Shown here one piece after another: positions 25,793 through 34,421 of a stretch of 38,699 bases of DNA (position 1 is its first letter; the number at the start of each line of letters is the position of its first letter). Below the pieces are notes generated by a model. That model saw only the letters and a list, made by a program, of their open reading frames with translations. It made no database searches and was not told the origin of the DNA. This DNA is from Prevotella sp. UBA5387 (GTDB taxonomy: Bacteria; Bacteroidota; Bacteroidia; Bacteroidales; Bacteroidaceae), in assembly GCA_002407775.1 (NCBI GenBank), contig DHOP01000014.1, positions 820 through 39,518 of the forward strand, read 5' to 3'. Both the position numbers and the translations under genes were made by a program.

Positions 25793-28672
25793 ATGAATAC
25801 TAGAAAAATTAAGCAGATAACAATGGCCCTTGCTCTGATGGGAATTTTCAGTATGGGTCAAGCTACAAATTTACATCTTTCAAACAATCCTTTTGGGCAT
25901 GCCTTGGTTCCTGATATGATTGCTGATGCAAGTATTAGTTACATTGATGGCACGTTTTATTGTCATGCCACAACAGATGGTTACGGTAGAGGACTTGAAA
26001 CCTCTGGACCTCCTGTGGTATGGACTTCACCCGACTTTGTTCACTGGCAGTTTAATGGCATAGGTTTTCCTTCAGCAGCTAATGAGAAATATTGGGCACC
26101 AAGCAAGCCGGTGCCCGCCAACGGACGGTATTACCTCTACCCTACCATCAATGGCTACATGTATGCAGCCGAAGCCATGAACCCTGCCGGTCCATTCCGT
26201 TTATCCGAGGGAGAAGATCATTTTGAACGTCCTTACTCAGCAGCTTCAACATTACTTAAACGCGGTGATAGGACGGGCATTGATGCTGAAGTTTTTGTTG
26301 ACGACGATGGACAAGCTTATGTCTTTTGGCAGAGGCGGCATGCTGCCAAACTGTTATCTGACATGGTGACAATAGATACTGCATCAGAAGTTGTATTGTC
26401 AACTCCTCAAAAAGCTTATTCCGAAGGACCCATATTTTTCAAACGCAATAATATATATTATTATCTTTACACAATAGGAGGAAACGAAAAGTACAAGTAT
26501 TATTACATGATGAGTCATGTATCTCCGCTTGGCCCTTACGAGTTTCCTGCTAATGATCTTGTAACTACAACCAGGGCTGAAACAGGTGTTTCCGGTCCTG
26601 GTCATGGTTGCGTATTTAATGTAGGAGAAGACTATTACATTGCGTTTCTGGAATTCGGACGTGGAGGCACGAATAGACAAACGTATGTTAACCGACTTGA
26701 ATTCAATTCTGATGGTACTATTCGTCCCGTTAAAGTATCTCTTGATGGCGTGGGAGCACTTTCGCCTTACCCCTATGGAACAGAAATACCTATCAAACGG
26801 ATAACAGCATCAAGCGTGGCCGATAGCCAATATGTGAAGCCCATTTCCGACCCAACTTTGCATCGTGTAGAATATTTCTCACCTCAATTCGCCTCAGACC
26901 ATGCCAATGGCTCCCGATGGATGGCACTAGACGAGGACTCTTCATGTTGGCTTGTAGCTGACTTAGGGCGTAAAGAATTCATAGGACGCAGCGAGATAGC
27001 ATTTGTTCGGCCTACAGCTGGCAATGCATACCGTTTGGAAGGATCGGTGGATGGCCGCAAATGGACACTTTGCGGTGGACATGACGATATCCGAATCCAA
27101 TCTCCACATGTAGACGAAATAGGCCAGAAGTATCGTTATCTGCGCTTGAAAATCACATCAGGGGTCAAAGGTGTATGGGAATGGCAGATATATAGGGAAG
27201 GCAGCTACACAAATCCCATATTGCCAGCAGACTTCAGTGACATCGATTGTATACGTGTTGGCAAGGACTATTATGCCATCTCATCCACTTTCCAGTTCTC
27301 TCCTGGAATGGCTATTTTACATTCAACCAACCTTGTCGATTGGGAAATTTGTGGACATGCGGTCAATGACCTCACTCAGATTTCACCTCATCTTAACTGG
27401 GACAGCATGGATCGCTATGCGCGAGGTATTTGGGCTGGTACATTGCGTTATCACAAAGGGAAATTCTATCTTGTCTTCGGCACCCCTGACGAGGGTTATT
27501 TCATCACCACTGCCTCAAAGCCAGAGGGAGAGTGGTCTCCGCTGCATCCGCTACTCAAAGAAGCTGGATGGGATGATTGCACCTTAGACTGGGACGAATC
27601 GGGCACTCCCTATTTTGTCGGAACCTGTTTTAAAGACAATTACAAGACTTACCTTTTCCGAATGTCTCCAGATGCGATGGCCATTGATCGTTCATCTGCA
27701 CAACTCTTGCATGAAGGTTATGGTCGAGAAGCGAACAAGCTTCTATATGACGATGGGTGGCATTACCTCATCTATAGCGAACACCATGCGGAGACTGGTC
27801 GCTATGTTATGGCAAGGCGTGCAAGGAATATACAAGGGCCCTATTCCGAGCCACGTAGACTCACCCGTAATATACCAGGCGACAATGAACCCAATCAAGG
27901 TGGCATCATAGAAGGTCCCAATGGTAATTGGTATTTCCTCACACATCATGGATCGGGCAGCTGGTTTGGCAGGGCTGTGAGCCTACTTCCAGTCAGTTGG
28001 TTGGATGGATGGCCAATCCCAGGTGTTGTGGCCGAAGACTCGGTAGGCGTCATGGCATACGGCGGACTTATGCCAGCAAAAACCTCATCTCCAAACTATG
28101 ATGTATTGGAGGATTTTGATTCTAGTAATCGAATAAATAAGTCATTGGAATGGAATTATCAACCACGTCAAGAAAAGATTTCATTGAAAAGTCATCCGGG
28201 ATGGCTTCGTCTTCATGCTTTCCGTCCACTGCAAGCTGGTAATTTATTGTTTGTAGGCAATATACTCACAGCTCGTTCATGGAAGTCCAAGCATAATGAA
28301 GTGACAACACGTATTAATCTAGCAGGCATGACCGACGGCATGCACTGTGGTCTTTGCCATTTTTCAAAGGCTTACTCAGGGTTTGGAGTAAGCAGAGCCA
28401 ATGGTACAACTAAACTGGAATATCTCAGTCAGGGAGAGACAGAGGAAGGAATCGTCACAACTGCCCAAGAGATATGGCTTCGCTCTACTTGGGGAATTGA
28501 CGGACTATCAAGCTACGCTTATAGTACAGATGGTCAAGACTTTATAGCTTTGCCTACTTCTTATCAGTTGCAATGGGGCAACTATCGTGGCGACAGAGTA
28601 GGCATATATTGTTATAATGACATAGACGAGAGTGGCTTTGCAGACTTCGATTATCTGCATATAACAAGGTAA
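25793..28672 (+). CDS. Double GH43 glycoside hydrolase with a discoidin-like module between the catalytic domains
   Basis: Exported 959-residue enzyme with two five-bladed GH43 propellers. The signal peptide covers about 1-24. Domain 1 (about 30-335) keeps all three acidic residues: Asp41 (LVPDMIADASISY), Asp164 (GIDAEVFVDDDG) and Glu211 (AYSEGPIFF). Residues about 355-468 look like an F5/8-type C (CBM32-like) sandwich (WLVADLGRKEF, YRLEGSVDGRKW, YRYLRLKIT). Domain 2 (about 472-745) begins YTNPILPADFSDIDCIRVG (Asp483), has an Asp in GWDDCTLDWDESG (594 or 595) and Glu646 in GREANKLLY, a variant of the usual EGP/EGH. The rest is a GH43-associated beta-sandwich. GH43 members are mostly arabinofuranosidases, xylosidases or galactofuranosidases; two different linkages may be attacked. 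The stop is 8 bp from the end of the converging gene. Confidence 0.88.
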   Translation: MNTRKIKQITMALALMGIFSMGQATNLHLSNNPFGHALVPDMIADASISYIDGTFYCHATTDGYGRGLETSGPPVVWTSPDFVHWQFNGIGFPSAANEKYWAPSKPVPANGRYYLYPTINGYMYAAEAMNPAGPFRLSEGEDHFERPYSAASTLLKRGDRTGIDAEVFVDDDGQAYVFWQRRHAAKLLSDMVTIDTASEVVLSTPQKAYSEGPIFFKRNNIYYYLYTIGGNEKYKYYYMMSHVSPLGPYEFPANDLVTTTRAETGVSGPGHGCVFNVGEDYYIAFLEFGRGGTNRQTYVNRLEFNSDGTIRPVKVSLDGVGALSPYPYGTEIPIKRITASSVADSQYVKPISDPTLHRVEYFSPQFASDHANGSRWMALDEDSSCWLVADLGRKEFIGRSEIAFVRPTAGNAYRLEGSVDGRKWTLCGGHDDIRIQSPHVDEIGQKYRYLRLKITSGVKGVWEWQIYREGSYTNPILPADFSDIDCIRVGKDYYAISSTFQFSPGMAILHSTNLVDWEICGHAVNDLTQISPHLNWDSMDRYARGIWAGTLRYHKGKFYLVFGTPDEGYFITTASKPEGEWSPLHPLLKEAGWDDCTLDWDESGTPYFVGTCFKDNYKTYLFRMSPDAMAIDRSSAQLLHEGYGREANKLLYDDGWHYLIYSEHHAETGRYVMARRARNIQGPYSEPRRLTRNIPGDNEPNQGGIIEGPNGNWYFLTHHGSGSWFGRAVSLLPVSWLDGWPIPGVVAEDSVGVMAYGGLMPAKTSSPNYDVLEDFDSSNRINKSLEWNYQPRQEKISLKSHPGWLRLHAFRPLQAGNLLFVGNILTARSWKSKHNEVTTRINLAGMTDGMHCGLCHFSKAYSGFGVSRANGTTKLEYLSQGETEEGIVTTAQEIWLRSTWGIDGLSSYAYSTDGQDFIALPTSYQLQWGNYRGDRVGIYCYNDIDESGFADFDYLHITR

Positions 28673-28680
28673 CCACACTA

Positions 28681-29745
28681 TTATCTTACTAACTTAATAA
28701 TTTCTTTCCAAAGCATCTCATTATTGTAAAGCTCATACATTTTATAGTCTGTGAGGGCCCAACCTAAACTGTTTTTAGGCTGATACAAACGGGGCTTGTG
28801 ATTTTCATGTTCAGATGTATCAATTAAAGTCCAGGTCAGTGATATTAGATAGATATCCCTTGAATTCTTTGAGAAGGCATTGTAATTTGGTTTTACCAAC
28901 GATGTAGCCTCTTCTCCCTCATCAACAAGTCCTGATAAATTGCCATCTTTTCCTATTGCATAATAATCATAATATGCCTGTTGCTTTCTTTGTGTAGGCG
29001 AAAGATTAGCTAATTCTTTTTTAAGAGAACTTACTAGATCTTCCGGTTTATTACTTTCACTTTCATTCAAATCCTTTTTGAAACTCTCCATCTCTTTTTT
29101 ATACTCAGCGGCTGCTTCTTTATCAACCTTCAGGAGTTCCTGATAGGCTTTCCCCACTTCGTCAGAGATTTCTCCAGAAGATTTAGCCGTGCCATATTCT
29201 TTTTGTTTTTCTACTTCCGATTTTATTAGTGCCGTCAGATATTCTTCTCTCGAAACAGGCAAAAAGAGTGGTGCGGTACCTTTATAAATCATTACCTTTT
29301 CGTCGTCTATCAACTTATAAATCGGATAACCCATGAAATCGCCCACTTTAACAGGAGCCAAATAAATATCAGTGTATTTAATTAGTGAATTCCATGTCGC
29401 TTTTATATCATTAAGGTAAATTTTCATGTTGCTTCCCAAATCAGAAAAAATGGTTTGATTATCTAACCAATAAGGGCTTAAACTGACCTCAAGGGAGCTA
29501 TTTTTTCCATCACTATATGCATCCACCTTATATCCCTGAGGCTTACTGATTATTTCCGAAGACTGCAGGATATTGAATATCTTTTGACAATTCACATCAT
29601 TTTTTGCAATCCGGTTAACTACTTTGCCTTTCATGTAGGGCAAAAAAGTCCGTTCATCAATGGTTACGGGTTTATTCGAATATTCCTGCCCAAAAGCTAT
29701 TGTTTGGCATAAGATTGTAAGAAAAAGAATAAGATGTTTTTTCAT
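28681..29745 (-). CDS. Secreted protein of unknown function (354 aa)
   Basis: Not recognised. It has a clean signal peptide (MKKHLILFLTILCQTIAFGQ) and no lipobox, so a periplasmic location is expected. The middle part (about 165-265) is strongly charged and helical, probably coiled-coil (EYKKEMESFKKDLNESESN), between two parts with mixed strands. It is the last gene of the leftward exported-protein cluster, 23 nt after the gene before it, and ends almost against the GH43 gene. The nearest handle on function is its operon: LamG-OmpA protein, two coiled-coil paralogues and another unknown. Confidence 0.75.
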   Translation of the reverse strand: MKKHLILFLTILCQTIAFGQEYSNKPVTIDERTFLPYMKGKVVNRIAKNDVNCQKIFNILQSSEIISKPQGYKVDAYSDGKNSSLEVSLSPYWLDNQTIFSDLGSNMKIYLNDIKATWNSLIKYTDIYLAPVKVGDFMGYPIYKLIDDEKVMIYKGTAPLFLPVSREEYLTALIKSEVEKQKEYGTAKSSGEISDEVGKAYQELLKVDKEAAAEYKKEMESFKKDLNESESNKPEDLVSSLKKELANLSPTQRKQQAYYDYYAIGKDGNLSGLVDEGEEATSLVKPNYNAFSKNSRDIYLISLTWTLIDTSEHENHKPRLYQPKNSLGWALTDYKMYELYNNEMLWKEIIKLVR

Positions 29746-29768
29746 AAGAATTATGATCCATTTTTTCG

Positions 29769-30596
29769 TTAAAGATTTTTCCGGTCAGTATTTAACAATG
29801 GCACATCATCAAACACAGCTGATAGTTCCTCTAAATAGCCCAAGACAAAGCCAAGTGAAGACTCATACTCTGTTTTAAAATTATATCCCGGATAAATAAT
29901 TCTCATATTCTCATCAGATAATTTATCAGACTCCATGCCTAATTCTATCAATCTTGGAAGCTGGCTATAATAGTATTTCAAATGATTCTTACGGGCCATC
30001 GACATTTCTTGGCATTTCTCCTGTTTTACCACATTTATTTTATCCGTAATGAGTTTTGTATTTTTCCCTGAATTTATGGCTGCTTTTTGCTGATCATAGA
30101 GGGGATCTAAAATCTCAGCATATTTTACTTCTATTGGTCCGGTCTCTTCAATATATGACGTTGCAATTTTATCAATAATAGCATTTACTTCTTTTTGAAT
30201 AGATTCAATCCTTTCATTAATCTCAATGGCTCTTTCGCTAATAGCAGGATCTTTCATTTCTGCAGCTGCTGCATTAAGTTCTTTTTCATCGACTTGGTTC
30301 TCTTCTATCATTTTTAGAACTTTATCCGCTTTTGTAGCTAAGTCATTACGTGGTTTTGCATTGGCTTGGGCTTTCTCTTTTGCCTCCTTTTCATCTACGA
30401 GCAGGATCGTTATTTCAGTTTTCAACGCATACATTTTGCTTCCCCAGTTTGTTTGAGTTTCATCACTTGCTCCACAAATATTTTCAGGGATAGCCGGCAA
30501 TTTTGATAAGTATTTCTCGGCAGCGCTTTGCGAAAATACATTTACAGAAATCATTGACAAAGCTATAACAATAAGGGTGTTTTTTATTTTCTTCAT
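29769..30596 (-). CDS. Secreted coiled-coil protein, paralogue of the next gene upstream (275 aa)
   Basis: Not recognised. Signal peptide MKKIKNTLIVIALSMISVNVFSQ, then long charged helices (for example DEKEAKEKAQANAKPRNDLA and ERAIEINERIESIQKEVNAI). It is related to the neighbouring 239-residue protein: both start their mature part with a Y-L..[KG].P..P..I.G motif (YLSKLPAIPENICG here), have a central helical section, and end with an L-G-Y motif (VLGYLEELSAVFDDVP). Tandem duplication followed by divergence is the simple explanation. Periplasmic location is expected. Confidence 0.75.
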   Translation of the reverse strand: MKKIKNTLIVIALSMISVNVFSQSAAEKYLSKLPAIPENICGASDETQTNWGSKMYALKTEITILLVDEKEAKEKAQANAKPRNDLATKADKVLKMIEENQVDEKELNAAAAEMKDPAISERAIEINERIESIQKEVNAIIDKIATSYIEETGPIEVKYAEILDPLYDQQKAAINSGKNTKLITDKINVVKQEKCQEMSMARKNHLKYYYSQLPRLIELGMESDKLSDENMRIIYPGYNFKTEYESSLGFVLGYLEELSAVFDDVPLLNTDRKNL

Positions 30597-30614
30597 CTGT
30601 TTGTTATTTTATTT

Positions 30615-31334
30615 TTATTCCCATCTTGTCTTAAATGGAGGAACGAATACTCCCGAATAACCTCCATAATATCCAAGTACAAAAAGCGCATTAACAATAG
30701 CCAAGCTGGGATAAAATGTTCCCTTTGGAAAATCAGCTAGTAAAAGAGTGTCAGCTTTTTTGGTCTTCTGTGCAAAGTTCTCGATGAGTTTTTTTACATA
30801 CTGAATTTCCTTTGTCATTAATTCAGCATTTTTTTGTGCGTAAATACACTGAATATCATATTCCTTCCTGTCTAATCGGTTTATTTCAGCATTCATTTGT
30901 TCCAACGTACCACTTTTTTCTTGTACTTTGTCCATTTCTCGGCTTACAGCCCTTCTCTTATCCAGCTCTTCCTCAAACAGAGCGGTGCGTTGTTCCCGGA
31001 TTTGTAAGATTACCGGGTCATTGATGGACACATTCGTATGCAATTCATCCAATTCCCGAAAAATCTCCTGCCAATCAAACATATCCTGCTGCCTAGATTT
31101 TTCCAGTGTAGTACTCGGATGCTTGAACTCTTTCGCTAATGTTTCAAAATAGCTTTTCAAAGAATCTATTTTTGCTGCATAAGCTTCTTTTTCTTCTTCA
31201 GTAACACCAGTGATTTTTGAAGGAGTTTCCGGCATCTTACCCAACAGATAGGACTGCTCATAAACTTGTGCCATTATAGCCTGTGTATTAAGCAATAATG
31301 ACATCAAAACACATGTATAAATCAAATTTCTCAT
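30615..31334 (-). CDS. Secreted coiled-coil protein, paralogue of the downstream gene (239 aa)
   Basis: Not recognised. Signal peptide with cleavage near IMAQ (residue 23), then YLLGKMPETPSKITGVTEEE, which aligns with YLSKLPAIPENICGASDETQ in the neighbour. The middle is charged helix (EELDKRRAVSREMDKVQEKS) and the end is a short hydrophobic and glycine-rich stretch (VLGYYGGYSGVFVPPF). The end stretch may contact a membrane or a barrel. Spacing of 13 nt upstream and 18 nt downstream supports one operon. Confidence 0.75.
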   Translation of the reverse strand: MRNLIYTCVLMSLLLNTQAIMAQVYEQSYLLGKMPETPSKITGVTEEEKEAYAAKIDSLKSYFETLAKEFKHPSTTLEKSRQQDMFDWQEIFRELDELHTNVSINDPVILQIREQRTALFEEELDKRRAVSREMDKVQEKSGTLEQMNAEINRLDRKEYDIQCIYAQKNAELMTKEIQYVKKLIENFAQKTKKADTLLLADFPKGTFYPSLAIVNALFVLGYYGGYSGVFVPPFKTRWE

Positions 31335-31347
31335 AGCAGAATTTATT

Positions 31348-32268
31348 TTATTCTTTAGGCATCAGTGTCAATTTAGCATGAATGGTTATCTCTATTTCCT
31401 TGTAATCTTTTTTGATGTATTTACCAGAGACATTGATAGTATAAGAGCCTACAGGGTTAAGAAGATATTCTTCCAATACCTTACTGTTTGGAATGGATAA
31501 AGGTATGATAACTTCATTTGCTTCAGTACCATTAACCCCAATGGTTGAGGTCATTCCTCCTGCCGGCAGTTCTGATTTTGAATTGTATTCTTCTTCGAAA
31601 TCTTTTAATTCGTCGCAAGGATAATCTCTTTTCTGTCCGCTGATTTTTCCGGTGGTTTTGTATTTCCCGAATAACAGTCGTACATTACTACCGTGTATTG
31701 TCAGACAATAACGTGGAGATAATGAACTGATGGTCAAATTGTCGGTTTCAACACCTCTTTCAAGTGAAATGGTTATTAGAATATCCTGACCATTGCTGGT
31801 CCCTTTTATTCTTTCGGAACGGGTTAATACCCATTTGTCCTCACATTTTCCATACACATCAGAAGTAGCTTCACTTTTAACCATGCCTGGCATACCATTG
31901 ACATCTATCGGCGTTTTACCGATTGCTATCTCAAATTTATCCGTTTCAGATAAAGCTCTTGCTAGTACCTCTTTGCTTTTGTTTATTTGTTTAATTCGTT
32001 CATCTAAAATAGTGATGTTCAGCGGTGACGTCGCAAAACTTTCCGAAAAGGATTTCTCCGTATCAGGTTTAGAGATGGTGGGGGTACCAGATTTGGTAAC
32101 TTCTGTAATTTCGATTTCTCCGACTAACTCGGTTATCTTTTTCTTAGCTTCAACCGGTCCAGCAGCTTCATGTTTTACAATCGTATTCTGGCAATTTTCC
32201 CCGAAAACATTGAATTGAATAACAAGGAAAATTGCCAAAGTACAGATTTTAAGAATATTAGTTTTCAT
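31348..32268 (-). CDS. Secreted protein of unknown function (306 aa)
   Basis: Not recognised. Signal peptide MKTNILKICTLAIFLVIQFNVFG, a helical section around residues 85-110 (LDERIKQINKSKEVLARALS) and a beta-rich second half with four cysteines in total (including YGKCEDKW, RYCLTIHG and DYPCDELKD), which could form disulfides in the periplasm. The last part (GSYTINVSGKYIKKDYKEIE) looks like an immunoglobulin-like or sandwich fold. Its ATG overlaps a TGA in the frame of the TapB-like remnant just upstream, which suggests it was once translationally coupled to that gene. Confidence 0.72.
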   Translation of the reverse strand: MKTNILKICTLAIFLVIQFNVFGENCQNTIVKHEAAGPVEAKKKITELVGEIEITEVTKSGTPTISKPDTEKSFSESFATSPLNITILDERIKQINKSKEVLARALSETDKFEIAIGKTPIDVNGMPGMVKSEATSDVYGKCEDKWVLTRSERIKGTSNGQDILITISLERGVETDNLTISSLSPRYCLTIHGSNVRLLFGKYKTTGKISGQKRDYPCDELKDFEEEYNSKSELPAGGMTSTIGVNGTEANEVIIPLSIPNSKVLEEYLLNPVGSYTINVSGKYIKKDYKEIEITIHAKLTLMPKE

Positions 32269-32634
32269 CTCCTAAAAGGTTTTGCTTTTTGACTCCACAT
32301 TAATGGGAAATAAACACGCGGCTCGTTATCAACATCCACCCATCCAGTGGATTCTTTTATTATAGTACCATATTGAGGGGATGCTAAGGAAGAAATAATT
32401 AATGATATGCGTATCTTGCTCAAAGGTTTCTTTTATCTTGAAACAATTGGAGAATGTACCAGCAGTAACCATAACATCTTCGGTTAGAGATAAAAATTCG
32501 CGTGTTATTTTCCCTAAATCTTCAACGGGGCACTCCATTTTTCCGATCCTTTTTCCTCTTTTATAAAGAATAGGAAAACAAAAATTTGTAGCAGAAACCG
32601 TTTCATCTGCAACAAGTCCTTGTTGGAATACCAA
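32265..32634 (-). pseudogene. Frameshifted and 5'-truncated TapB/DUF3108-like gene
   Basis: The first frame (32634-32329) encodes a piece starting VFQQGLVADETVS with the family-like core SLTEDVMVTAGTFSNCFKI. It then loses similarity, ending RIHWMGGC. A second frame, open from about 32432 to 32265, carries what looks like the true C-terminus (SPQYGTIIKESTGWVDVD, then PRVYFPLMWSQKAKPFRR) and ends in a TGA that overlaps the ATG of the next gene by 4 bp. A single-base frameshift near 32340-32430 explains both. No signal peptide or proper start is present upstream, where an in-frame TAG lies, so the front is also lost. The TapB relation is from memory of the V.AGTF motif and the G.G.....E end. An assembly error is possible. 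Confidence 0.6.
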
Positions 32635-32662
32635 CTAAAACATCTGTTTGCTTAATCTTAAT

Positions 32663-33904
32663 TTACATTTTTACGAATTCCACTCTCCGGTTTTTAGCTC
32701 TGCCTTCGGATGTATCATTCTTATCAATCGGTTTGTTCATTCCATGTCCTTTGAAGGATAGACGGCTGCCATCGATGCCCAATTGTACTAATTGGTCACG
32801 AACGGCTTTAGCACGTGCTTCAGAAAGTGTTTGGTTGGAAGTGGCATTGCCTGTATTGTCGGTATGACCTTCAACAGAAAACTTTAGTTCTGGATGATTC
32901 TTCATAATGGAGAGAATCTCGTTTATCGTCCCCATTGACTCAGGTTTGATAGTGGCTTTGTTTACATCGAACGTGATTCCGTAGGTAATGATTTTCCCGT
33001 CAGTCAAAAATTTGTCATACAAAGGAACAGCACCTTTAGCTATACGAATGTTTTTGATATGAAGATTGGCGTCCCCTCGTGCAAAGAATTTTACCTTTGC
33101 AGGTTTTTCCTCCATGTTAGGAACATTTGCAACACGCTTGGAATCCATATATATCTTCATAGCTCTTTTGTTGAACGATAGAGCATAATGATGCCAACCT
33201 TTGCTGTTATCAAATGTATCTTCACTATTTTTTTCATTAGTATTTTTGTTCCAATTAACTATAAAACGGGTATTGTCTGTCCAAAAATGTGCATCGGCAA
33301 TGTCCTCATCACTGCTGTTGAGAAATTCCAATGCAGTTTCCTCTTCTACGTTGTTGTCAATAAACACGTCGAACTCGAGCGTAAATGCATCTGGAAGTCT
33401 GTACGATTTCTCTTTGAACAGAGGGGTAATGTAAGTGTAACCCACCAACGCTAGCGCATTTTCTCCGTTAATTTGCGCAATTTCGGCATTACCCTCGACC
33501 AAATCCCATTTACTTGGAAACTCGCCTTTTTGCTCACCTTTCAGGTCATCTTCAAAAATCACTTCATTGCCTGGAACAAAGTCATACTTTGCATAGGAGG
33601 TGTTGACCTTTGTGGATCTTTTTCCAACCAGTGTCTCTGTTGTTTGTTCCGATTCTTCATTTCCTGTTTGCTCGGATTCACTTTTCTTTGATTTGGTACT
33701 TTTCTGTCCTGTCTTTTTTACGACATCTTCGGTTTTATCCAAGGCTTTGTCCGTAGCTTCATCGGCTTTATCTTCTATTCGTTGTTCAACCTTTTCAACT
33801 ACTTTGTCTTTTATTCTGTTTCCAATGTTTTTGAGCCATGACTGCGCATTCGCATTTGCAAAAACAAATGATAGAATGAATGATAACAATAATACACGTT
33901 TCAT
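32663..33904 (-). CDS. LamG-like plus OmpA domain outer membrane/periplasmic protein
   Basis: A 413-residue exported protein. Signal peptide to about residue 20 (FANANAQ). Next comes a highly charged helical spacer (about 28-85; RIEDKADEATDKALDKTEDV), then a jelly-roll section of about 110-290 resembling concanavalin/LamG domains (FEDDLKGEQKGEFPSKWDLV, TLEFDVFIDN, GWHHYALSFNKRAMKIYMDS). The C-terminal 110 residues are a standard OmpA peptidoglycan-binding domain (FSVEGHTDNTG, TLSEARAKAVRDQL, GRAKNRRVEF). It probably links a ligand-binding or matrix role to the cell wall. It is the first intact gene of the leftward cluster, after a plausible promoter. Confidence 0.88.
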   Translation of the reverse strand: MKRVLLLSFILSFVFANANAQSWLKNIGNRIKDKVVEKVEQRIEDKADEATDKALDKTEDVVKKTGQKSTKSKKSESEQTGNEESEQTTETLVGKRSTKVNTSYAKYDFVPGNEVIFEDDLKGEQKGEFPSKWDLVEGNAEIAQINGENALALVGYTYITPLFKEKSYRLPDAFTLEFDVFIDNNVEEETALEFLNSSDEDIADAHFWTDNTRFIVNWNKNTNEKNSEDTFDNSKGWHHYALSFNKRAMKIYMDSKRVANVPNMEEKPAKVKFFARGDANLHIKNIRIAKGAVPLYDKFLTDGKIITYGITFDVNKATIKPESMGTINEILSIMKNHPELKFSVEGHTDNTGNATSNQTLSEARAKAVRDQLVQLGIDGSRLSFKGHGMNKPIDKNDTSEGRAKNRRVEFVKM

Positions 33905-33932
33905 AACTTTAAATTTTTACGATTTTATGACA

Positions 33933-33940
33933 CAAAATTA
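33933..33940 (-). promoter_or_regulatory. -7 promoter box for the OmpA-led cluster
   Basis: TAATTTTG on the minus strand, 28 nt before the OmpA gene ATG, matches TAnnTTTG exactly. No clear -33 element. Confidence 0.5.
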
Positions 33941-34134
33941 GTTTGACAAATACTTAGGAATTATTGGCCACCCACAAAAAAGGGTTTATATTTTTTTCTA
34001 ATCGTTTTTCCAATGAAAAGACCAGGAATGTAGAAATGATTCCAGACACTACGAATGAAGCAAAAGAGGAAAGGCTTTAAGAATGTATCTCTGATTAGAG
34101 TAAGACCTGTGAATGGAAGATAAATTTTGATTTT

Positions 34135-34293
34135 TTACTGATGTTTGTTCAACCGCTGATTCCTGGACCCGCTTTCCGCTAAATCGTTTATACTAGCAGG
34201 TTTGTTCATTCCGCAATCTTTTGTCGACCGAATGGTTACAACATATCCTTCAGCTTGGTCTTGATTTCGCAGTAATAGCTTCTGAATGAAAGA
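34135..34293 (-). pseudogene. Remnant of an OmpA-like C-terminus
   Basis: An open stretch of 52 codons without a usable start ends GMNKPASINDLAESGSRNQR plus LNKHQ. It aligns with the end of the neighbouring OmpA domain (GMNKPIDKNDTSEGRAKNRR), and 14 bp (GGAATGAACAAACC) are identical between the two. The upstream half (RNQDQAEGYVVTIRSTKDC) no longer resembles OmpA. A decayed duplicate is the likely explanation. Confidence 0.45.
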
Positions 34294-34421
34294 TTATGCT
34301 TAACTTTAAAAAAACTCACTATCAAAAAACGAATAATATTTTATGCAAAATAGAAAATGATGCCTTGCTCAAGAATAAAAATTATCTTTGAAGCAAATAT
34401 ACATAAAAACGTTTTTATATC

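Larger units (their letters stand above)
33905..34421. other. Intergenic region between the OmpA gene and the membrane AraC gene
   Basis: Contains a -7 box close to the OmpA gene and a remnant of a second OmpA-like C-terminus, listed separately. The remaining sequence is AT-rich with no supported gene. Confidence 0.6.
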
